From Boseongicola sp. (GTDB lineage: Bacteria > Pseudomonadota > Alphaproteobacteria > Rhodobacterales > Rhodobacteraceae), in contig JABDPD010000457.1 in the NCBI GenBank assembly GCA_013042895.1, positions 1 to 11,885 of the forward strand: 11,885 nt of DNA, written 5' to 3'. This document shows positions 6,692 to 11,885 of the stretch, piece by piece. Below the pieces are notes generated by a model. It did not search any database and was not told the DNA's origin. It saw only the letters and a program-made list of their open reading frames with translations. How positions within the stretch are numbered: the first letter of the stretch is position 1; every line of letters begins with the position of its first letter. The translations under genes and the position numbers were made by a program.

Positions 6692-8096
6692 GCTGACGCG
6701 AAGTGGCGCGCCACCTGATATTGCGATTGTGCACCTGGGCCCTGGTGCATTTTTCCGGGCGTTCAATGCTATATACACCGAGGACGCGGGTGATTGGGGC
6801 ATTCTGGCGGTAAGCCTGAGAAGCCCGACCGTGCGGGATCAGTTGGCGCCACAGGGGGGCGTCTATACCTCTTTGACATTATCAGAAGCGGGTAATGAAA
6901 GCCGCATTATTGGTTCAATCGCCGACGTAATTGTCGCGCCCGAGGCCCCTGAGAAGGTGTTGGCCGCAATGGCAAACCCAGCTGTGAAAGTCGTCTCGCT
7001 GACTGTGACAGAAAAAGGATACTGCCACGAGCCTTCGACAGGTTCGCTCAATTTTGATCATGGGGATATCCAACATGATCTGCGCAACTTAAACGCGCCC
7101 AAGTCTGCGGTTGGCTTTATAGTTGCGGCGCTGGAGCAGCGAAGACGGGCTGGAGCGAAGGCGTTCACGGTTTTGAGCTGTGACAATCTGCCTTCAAACG
7201 GTGACTTGGTGCGTGGGATCGTTTTGCAGTTTGCGGCTAAGGTCTGTTCTGATTTGTCTGACTGGATTGCCAAAAATACGAGCTTTCCGGCGACAATGGT
7301 GGACCGGATTACGCCAGCGACTACAGAGGCGGACGTGGCTGCGTTGGAGAAGGCAGAGGGATATTACGATCCGGGGTGCGTCGTTCATGAGTCCTTCCGC
7401 CAGTGGGTCATTGAGGATGACTTCGTAGATGGCCGTCCGGCTTGGGACAAAGTGGGCGCGCAGATGGTTGCTTCTGTCGAAAAGCACGAGCTGATGAAAC
7501 TGCGGTGCCTCAACGGAACGCATTCGACGCTCGCCTACCTTGGCTATCTCGCGGGATACGACACCATTGCCGAGTGTGTGAGGGACCCTGCGTTTGCCGC
7601 TTTGTGCGAGAAACTGTGGCGAGAAGAGATCACGCCCGTGCTCGCCGAGCCGGAAGGCGAAGATCTCGAGCGATATTGTGAGAAACTAATGGCGCGATAT
7701 CGCGATGCGGCTATTCGACATCGCACGTGGCAGATCGCGATGGATGGCAGCCAGAAGTTGCCACAACGCATTCTCGGCACAATCCGTGACAATCTGGAGC
7801 GCGGAGTGGTGCCTCGGGGCCTTTGCCTCGCCGTTGCAGGCTGGATGCGTTACGTCGGCGGTGTCGACGAAAATGGAACGCCGATCGACGTGCGCGACCC
7901 GCTCTCTGCGCAGTTGCAACAAATCAGCCGCGAGGCGCAAGATAAGGTAAACGCGTTACTGGCGCTTGAGGAAGTCTTTGGGCTGAGTTTGCCCAAGAAC
8001 GAACGGTTCTGTGCAACAGTTTCGGAAGCTTATGATCAACTCGTCAGCAGCGGCGCGCGGGCGACTGTGAAGGGCTGGCTTTCTCCGGTTCGCTAG
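6681..8096 (+). CDS. uxuB: Fructuronate reductase (D-mannonate oxidoreductase), mannitol dehydrogenase family
   Basis: UxuB reduces D-fructuronate, made by UxaC, to D-mannonate with NADH. The protein is a polyol-specific long-chain dehydrogenase: an N-terminal nucleotide-binding domain starting with IVHLGPGAFFRAF, a VTEKGY block, VLSCDNLPSNG, and a helical C-terminal domain. The catalytic motif KLRCLNGTHSTLAYLG supplies Lys273, Asn278 and His281, numbered from the TTG start. I prefer TTG 6681 because GGAGG (6671-6675) sits 5 nt before it; ATG 6669, four codons earlier, has no ribosome binding site. Either way the gene overlaps kduD. Length (471 aa) is normal. Family members also include mannitol, altronate (UxaB) and arabinitol dehydrogenases. 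UxaB is usually more distinct, and uxaC in the same operon supports a uronate substrate; fructuronate is the best guess, tagaturonate remains possible. Confidence 0.88.
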   Translation: MPVRLTRSGAPPDIAIVHLGPGAFFRAFNAIYTEDAGDWGILAVSLRSPTVRDQLAPQGGVYTSLTLSEAGNESRIIGSIADVIVAPEAPEKVLAAMANPAVKVVSLTVTEKGYCHEPSTGSLNFDHGDIQHDLRNLNAPKSAVGFIVAALEQRRRAGAKAFTVLSCDNLPSNGDLVRGIVLQFAAKVCSDLSDWIAKNTSFPATMVDRITPATTEADVAALEKAEGYYDPGCVVHESFRQWVIEDDFVDGRPAWDKVGAQMVASVEKHELMKLRCLNGTHSTLAYLGYLAGYDTIAECVRDPAFAALCEKLWREEITPVLAEPEGEDLERYCEKLMARYRDAAIRHRTWQIAMDGSQKLPQRILGTIRDNLERGVVPRGLCLAVAGWMRYVGGVDENGTPIDVRDPLSAQLQQISREAQDKVNALLALEEVFGLSLPKNERFCATVSEAYDQLVSSGARATVKGWLSPVR

Positions 8097-8122
8097 ACCG
8101 CAATGTTACACGCCAACGCTCA

Positions 8123-8456
8123 CCTAGTTGGAAGCCAGACCTTCTTGATCGCGCGGAGCGCCTAGGTCGGTAGGAACTCCATCCGATTTGGAAGAACCGT
8201 TTCGACAGACGCTGTCATGTCAAGCCGCGACATGTGACCAACGCGGACGTCGACTTCAGGTGTTCCAAAGGTGAATTTCGCGGCGACCCAAGCGGGATTT
8301 TCATCGCTGCCATTGGGCCGCCAAACAGTACTTTTCTTCTTATAGCGCCGGCGAATTTAGGGAGCACACATTGCTTCGAACTCCCCGCCTGGGCGAGACG
8401 AGAACTGCGCTATCCAGAACGCAAATGTGGCGCTTAATCCGGTCGGCTCGCTACAG
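8123..8456 (-). pseudogene. Decayed coding remnant with in-frame stops, between uxuB and dadA
   Basis: The 360-bp space between the convergent uxuB and dadA genes has no intact gene. On the minus strand one frame reads as protein-like sequence right from the dadA stop to a final TGA (8122-8120), interrupted only by TAA at 8359-8357 and TAG at 8164-8162. Translated parts include GLSATFAFWIAQFSSRPGGE, then DENPAWVAAKFTFGTPEVDV, RVGHMSRLDMTASVETVLPN, RMEFLPT, stop, ALRAIKKVWLPTR. The run of about 64 open codons with balanced composition, and sensible sequence beyond each stop, suggest a gene broken by point mutations. There is no start codon with a ribosome binding site, and I do not recognise the family. 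No convincing terminator for uxuB or dadA was found here. A 6-bp hairpin CATGTC/GACATG lies at 8216-8234. Confidence 0.4.
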
Positions 8457-9683
8457 TTATGCCGGCATATCTGCCAGAACTTTGTCCGCAATTACTTCGG
8501 CGGTCGCGGCTGACAGGGTCCAGCCAAGGTGGCCGTGACCGGTGTTGTAGTAGACGCCAGTACGTTTGCCGCCCTTAACAACGGGGACCATGTTCGGCAT
8601 CATGGGGCGTAGTCCGGCCCATGGAACGGCATGTTCGGTGACGACATCGGGGAAGAATTCCTCGACCCATTTCACTAGTGGCTTCACGCGGTCATCGCGG
8701 ATATCCCAGTTGTAGCCGTTGAACTCGGCTGTGCCAGCGACGCGGAAGCGGTCCTTGCCAAGGCGGCTGGTGACGACTTTGGCTTCGTCGTCCAGAAGGC
8801 TCATCCACGGGGCGGCGGCCTGGCTTTCCTCGTCGTCCAGCTTCACGGTGATCGAGTAGCCTTTGACCGGGTAGACGTTGATACGGTCGCCGAGAATTTT
8901 GCCGAACTTGCGGCTGCCAACACCGGCGCAAACAACCAAGCCATCAAACTCGGCGTCCTGCTTTTCCGCTTTGCCCTCTTTCCATGTTACGACGTGCTTA
9001 CCACCGCGCGGAGTGATCGAGGTCACATCCGCGTTGAAATGGAAATCGACGCCCTTCTTGCGGCATGCCTCGGAGAGGCCGCGAGAATAGAGGTGAATGT
9101 CTCCAGTCGCGTCGGAGGCTGTGTAGTAGCCGCCATAGAAGTTTCCTTGAACAGCGGGTTCGAGTTTCTTGATGTCTTCCGGCGTCACGGCTTCGCGGGT
9201 GAGACCGCCCTCGGCCAGAAGCTTATTCACTTCTGTAGCGTGGTCGTACTCTTTCTTGGTGTTGTAGATGTGAAGGATTCCGCGCTCTTCGATATCAAAG
9301 GCAAATCCTTCTTTCGCGGCGGTCGCCTTCAGGTGCTCGCGTGCGGAAATAGCGAGGCGTACAGTGTCGATTGTGTTCTGACGGTAGTGCGGGATGTTGG
9401 CGACGAATTCGGCCATCCATGAGTATTTATGCCAGCTGGGCTTTGGGTTGACGAGCAAGGGCGCGCCGCGCTCGAACATCCATTTCATGCCTTTGAAAAC
9501 GGTGGACCACCGGTTCCAGACCTCGGCGTTTGACGCCGAAAGCTGACCTCCGTTTGCGAAGGAGGTATCCATTGCCGCGTAACGGTTCTGGTCGAACACG
9601 GTCACGTCGAAGCCACGGTTCATAAGCGCATATGCGGTGGTTACACCGGTGACACCGGCGCCGATAACAGCAATTTTCTTCAT
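8457..9683 (-). CDS. dadA: D-amino acid dehydrogenase family FAD oxidoreductase
   Basis: DadA-type enzymes oxidise D-amino acids, classically D-alanine to pyruvate and ammonia, passing electrons to the respiratory chain at the inner face of the membrane. The 408-residue protein opens with the FAD-binding MKKIAVIGAGVTGVTTAYAL (Gly8, Gly10, Gly13). It carries the SFANGGQLSASNAEVW block near residues 41-56 and TGDIHLYSRGL in the middle, like TGDCQLFT in DadA. It ends with WAGLRPMMPNMVPVV (from residue 355) and GHGHLGWTLSAA (382 on), the C-terminal flavin-contact region. It is slightly shorter than E. coli DadA (432). ATG 9683 follows a GGGGGAA ribosome binding site. A tandem glycine riboswitch in its leader implies control by glycine. 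The real substrate may therefore be glycine, sarcosine or a related amino acid rather than D-alanine; sequence alone cannot decide. Confidence 0.85.
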   Translation of the reverse strand: MKKIAVIGAGVTGVTTAYALMNRGFDVTVFDQNRYAAMDTSFANGGQLSASNAEVWNRWSTVFKGMKWMFERGAPLLVNPKPSWHKYSWMAEFVANIPHYRQNTIDTVRLAISAREHLKATAAKEGFAFDIEERGILHIYNTKKEYDHATEVNKLLAEGGLTREAVTPEDIKKLEPAVQGNFYGGYYTASDATGDIHLYSRGLSEACRKKGVDFHFNADVTSITPRGGKHVVTWKEGKAEKQDAEFDGLVVCAGVGSRKFGKILGDRINVYPVKGYSITVKLDDEESQAAAPWMSLLDDEAKVVTSRLGKDRFRVAGTAEFNGYNWDIRDDRVKPLVKWVEEFFPDVVTEHAVPWAGLRPMMPNMVPVVKGGKRTGVYYNTGHGHLGWTLSAATAEVIADKVLADMPA

Positions 9684-9714
9684 CAGGGTTCCCCCAAGAC
9701 AGATCCAGATCAGA

Positions 9715-9728
9715 TGCGGATATCCGCA
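9715..9728 (-). promoter_or_regulatory. 14-bp palindrome between glycine riboswitch and dadA (candidate expression platform)
   Basis: TGCGGATATCCGCA is a perfect palindrome placed between the second glycine aptamer and the dadA ribosome binding site. As RNA it could form only a tight hairpin, or it could pair with neighbouring leader RNA. It may belong to the riboswitch expression platform, or be a protein-binding site. No T-run follows, so it is not an ordinary intrinsic terminator. Confidence 0.35.
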
Positions 9729-9734
9729 CCGGCG

Positions 9735-9910
9735 ATCCCCTCTGTCCCTGAACCTGAGAGTTTACGCAAAAGAGGTCCTTTTGCTTTCTCCGTCGGTGGG
9801 CCTGAGGTGCCAGGCCGCTTTCCAGATTGTCAGTCCATAGTGCAGTTCATTTGCCTGAGAGTTTCCGGGGGGTTGCTCCTTCGGCGCCGGCGGTTGACCG
9901 ATCTCTCCTG
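9735..9910 (-). ncRNA. Tandem glycine riboswitch (gcvT type) in the dadA leader
   Basis: Read on the minus strand, the dadA leader carries two glycine aptamers in a row. The first (about 9910 to 9818) has GGAGAGA, the conserved core GCGCCGAAGGAGCAA, AAACTCTCAGGCAAA and the closing ATCTGGAAAG. The second (about 9817 to 9735) has ACCGACGGAGAAAGC, a hairpin GCAAAAG/CTTTTGC, then AAACTCTCAGGTTCAGGGAC and AGAGGGG. Two aptamers separated by a short linker are the hallmark of this class, which usually switches genes on when glycine binds. It ends about 50 nt before the dadA ATG. A weak promoter (TTGCTA, 17 bp, TAAGGG; 9962 to 9934) lies upstream on the same strand. The class call rests on recognised conserved motifs; exact ends are approximate. 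Confidence 0.9.
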
Positions 9911-9977
9911 CACAAGACCTTCGCGACATCGCTCCCTTAGGAGCATTGTTGATTCGTAGCAAGTGATTTTATCTGCG

Positions 9978-10002
9978 GTCGACCCATGCGGGACGGGTCG
10001 AC
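9978..10002 (-). terminator. Perfect 8-bp inverted repeat downstream of fadJ, possible terminator
   Basis: GTCGACCC (9978-9985) and GGGTCGAC (9995-10002) form an 8-bp stem with a 9-nt loop, 23 bp after the fadJ stop and just before the riboswitch promoter region. A stable hairpin here fits the 3' end of the fadJ transcript. There is no T-run on the minus strand, so termination might be weak or Rho-assisted; on the plus strand GATTTTG follows. Confidence 0.4.
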
Positions 10003-10025
10003 TGATTTTGCGTGGCATCGCTGCC

Positions 10026-11885
10026 TCAGGCGGCTTTCGCGGCGTCTCCGGCACCATAGCGTCCGTAGAAGGTTTCACCGGTTTCCGCGAGGTCGCGCAG
10101 AAGTGCGGGGGTCTTGAAACGTATCCCGTGGGTTTCTGCGAGTGCGTCGCAGATTTCAACGGCTTTGGCTGCTCCGATCATGTCGAGCCATGAGAACGGA
10201 CCGCCCGACCACGGAGCAAAGCCCCAGCCGAGGATTGCACCGACATCGCCTTCGCGGATGTCAGTAAGAACCCCGTCCTCAAACGAACGCACAGCTTCTA
10301 GGGTTTGTGCCATCATCAAACGGTGCTGGACGTCGGTAAGTTCAGGCTGATCGTCGAGAAGTGGGTATTTGTCGTGGAGACCGTCCCATGTTCCGATGCG
10401 CTTACCAGCGTCGTCGTATGCGTAGAAACCAGCTTTTGCGCTGCGGCCTTTGCGTCCCTCGCTTTCGAGCCAGAACAAAACACCGTCGGTGATTTCGTCG
10501 GGATAGGCGTCGCCCATCGCCGCCTTTGATGCGCGTGCGATAGAGGCGTTCAGGGTGATTGTGGTGTCGTCAATGAGTTGCAGCGGTCCCAGAGGAAATC
10601 CGAGAAGCTTGGCTGCGTTCTCGACGAGGGCGGGTTCAATGCCCTCGGTAACCATGCGCGCGCCTTCTTTGCCGTAGGGCAGGATGCAGCGGTTGGCATA
10701 GAAGAAGCGAGCGTCATTAACGGCGATGGGAGTTTTGCGGATTTGGCGCACGAAATCTAGCGCTTTGGCCACGGCACGGTCGCCGGTTTTTGCACCCTTG
10801 ATGATCTCGACCAACAACATCTTGTCGACCGGTGAAAAGAAATGGATGCCGATGAATTGCTCGGGTCGCGCGCTGGCCTTTGCCAGTTCGGTGATCGGCA
10901 AGGTTGAGGTGTTGGTGGCGAAGATCGCCGTGTTGGGGATGATGGGTTCAACTTTTGCGGTCATCTCGGCCTTGACCTTGGGGTCCTCAAAAACGGCTTC
11001 GACGATGAGGTCGCACTCTGCGAGCGCGTCCAGGTTGGTCGTCGCCGTGATTCGGCTAAGAACCTGCTCCTTCTTTTCCTCGGTGACTTTGCGGCGCTGA
11101 ATGCCCTTGTCGAGGATACCGGTCGAGTATGATTTGCCCCTGTCAGCTGCGTCTTGGTCACGGTCGATGAGCACAACATCGATACCAGCATTGGCGGACA
11201 CATAGGCGATGCCTGCGCCCATCATGCCAGCGCCAAGTATGCCAACTTTCTTTACGGTCTCATCAGCGACCTTGGGGCGGTTGGCACCTTTTTCGAGGGC
11301 TTGTTTGTTTACAAAGAGCGAGCGGATCATGGCCGAAGACGTCGGGTCCATGAGGATCGAAGTGAACCAGCGGGCTTCGATTTTGAGCGCTGTGTCAAAG
11401 GGGACAAGCGCGCCTTCGTAGATCGAGCTGAGAAGCGCCTTGGCAGCAGGGTAAACGCCTTTGGTCTTGCCGTTGATCATCGCAGAAGCACCAACGAAAG
11501 TCATGAAGCCAGCAGGGTGATAGGGGGCTCCACCGGGCATTTTCCAACCCTTTTGATCCCACGGCTTAACGATATCGGCATCGGTGGCATTGAGGACCCA
11601 TTCTTTGGCTGCGGCCATCAGGTCCTCAGCCGGAACAACTGCATCGATGAGTTGCGCGGATTTTGCTTTCTTCGGGTCGAGCATTTTGCCTTCAAGAAGG
11701 ACAGGGGCTGCGTTCATCGCGCCGACCATGCGGGAATAGCGGGTGGTGCCGCCTGCTCCGGGGAAAAGGCCGAGAAGGATTTCGGGAAGGCCAATTTTGC
11801 CCTTTGAATTGTCGGACATAACCCGGTGGTGACAGGCGAGCGCAATCTCGGTGCCGATGCCAGCGCACAGGCCCGGAATGGCGCA
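10026..11885 (-). CDS. fadJ: 3-hydroxyacyl-CoA dehydrogenase / enoyl-CoA hydratase (FadJ-type), 5' end cut by window
   Basis: This is the alpha subunit of the fatty acid beta-oxidation complex: it hydrates enoyl-CoA, then oxidises 3-hydroxyacyl-CoA with NAD+. The frame stays open through the window edge. The first 22 codons (CAIPGLCAGIGTEIALACHH..) are crotonase core, so the ATG at 11819 is internal and roughly 100 N-terminal residues are missing. In window numbering the hydratase glutamates are Glu13 (GIGTE) and Glu35 (GLPEILLG). The NAD site GILGAGMMGAG follows at about 215-225 and the dehydrogenase catalytic His at 348 (GIHFFSPVDKM). Two C-terminal 3HCDH domains follow, with GFPLGPLQLIDDTT in the first. 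The 619 residues seen end at TGA 10028-10026. A thiolase partner gene is expected nearby but not in view. FadB is the alternative name; FadJ fits better as commonly used in this group. Confidence 0.95.
   Translation of the reverse strand, partial: CAIPGLCAGIGTEIALACHHRVMSDNSKGKIGLPEILLGLFPGAGGTTRYSRMVGAMNAAPVLLEGKMLDPKKAKSAQLIDAVVPAEDLMAAAKEWVLNATDADIVKPWDQKGWKMPGGAPYHPAGFMTFVGASAMINGKTKGVYPAAKALLSSIYEGALVPFDTALKIEARWFTSILMDPTSSAMIRSLFVNKQALEKGANRPKVADETVKKVGILGAGMMGAGIAYVSANAGIDVVLIDRDQDAADRGKSYSTGILDKGIQRRKVTEEKKEQVLSRITATTNLDALAECDLIVEAVFEDPKVKAEMTAKVEPIIPNTAIFATNTSTLPITELAKASARPEQFIGIHFFSPVDKMLLVEIIKGAKTGDRAVAKALDFVRQIRKTPIAVNDARFFYANRCILPYGKEGARMVTEGIEPALVENAAKLLGFPLGPLQLIDDTTITLNASIARASKAAMGDAYPDEITDGVLFWLESEGRKGRSAKAGFYAYDDAGKRIGTWDGLHDKYPLLDDQPELTDVQHRLMMAQTLEAVRSFEDGVLTDIREGDVGAILGWGFAPWSGGPFSWLDMIGAAKAVEICDALAETHGIRFKTPALLRDLAETGETFYGRYGAGDAAKAA

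Noticed and set aside
8234..8437. 67-codon plus-strand frame after uxuB
   Set aside because: GTG start with no ribosome binding site and no recognisable motif; the opposite strand reads more like degraded protein.
11154..11807. Long plus-strand frame (217 codons) opposite fadJ
   Set aside because: It lies fully antisense to well-conserved NAD-binding and crotonase sequence and has no family features of its own.
11817..11819. ATG as the true start of fadJ
   Set aside because: The frame upstream to the window edge encodes the conserved crotonase core (IPGLCAGIGTE), so the gene begins beyond the window.

Overview
The window looks like chromosomal DNA of an alphaproteobacterium, most likely of the Rhodobacterales (Roseobacter group). 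The grounds are the Cys-free 206-residue ribosomal protein S4, the GC-rich codon use, an LpxR-family outer membrane protein, a tandem glycine riboswitch of gcvT type and a FadJ-type multienzyme. This is recognition by eye, not a database result. I see no tRNA or rRNA gene, CRISPR array, transposase or prophage gene.

Layout: (1) 1-1822 holds envelope genes: a 41-residue one-helix membrane protein, a 117-residue three-helix membrane protein, a 45-residue lipoprotein on the minus strand, and an LpxR/DUF2219 beta-barrel with a signal peptide. (2) 1847-2665 is rpsD as a single-gene unit: near-consensus promoter, about 110 nt of foldable leader, GTG start and an intrinsic terminator. (3) 2913-8096 is a uronate catabolic module. 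A minus-strand GntR/FCD regulator diverges from a tightly packed plus-strand operon uxaC-kduI-kduD-uxuB. (4) 8123-8456 is a minus-strand coding remnant with in-frame stops. (5) 8457-9910 is a DadA-type flavoenzyme preceded by a tandem glycine riboswitch, both on the minus strand. (6) 10026-11885 is the 3' part of fadJ, cut by the window edge.

How the genes work together: UxaC turns glucuronate into fructuronate and UxuB reduces that to mannonate. KduI and KduD turn the unsaturated-uronate product 5-keto-4-deoxyuronate into 2-keto-3-deoxygluconate (KDG). The operon thus joins two branches that meet at KDG, which would suit growth on lyase-digested algal or plant polysaccharides. Mannonate dehydratase (UxuA), KDG kinase/aldolase and a transporter are not in the window. 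The module is bounded by the rpsD terminator plus a gene-free stretch on one side and a decayed coding sequence on the other, which fits a site of gene gain and loss.

The best leads are the glycine riboswitch in front of dadA rather than gcvT, the dual-branch uronate operon with a candidate operator, the rpsD leader, and the decayed minus-strand gene. I do not see an obviously new defence or mobile system.
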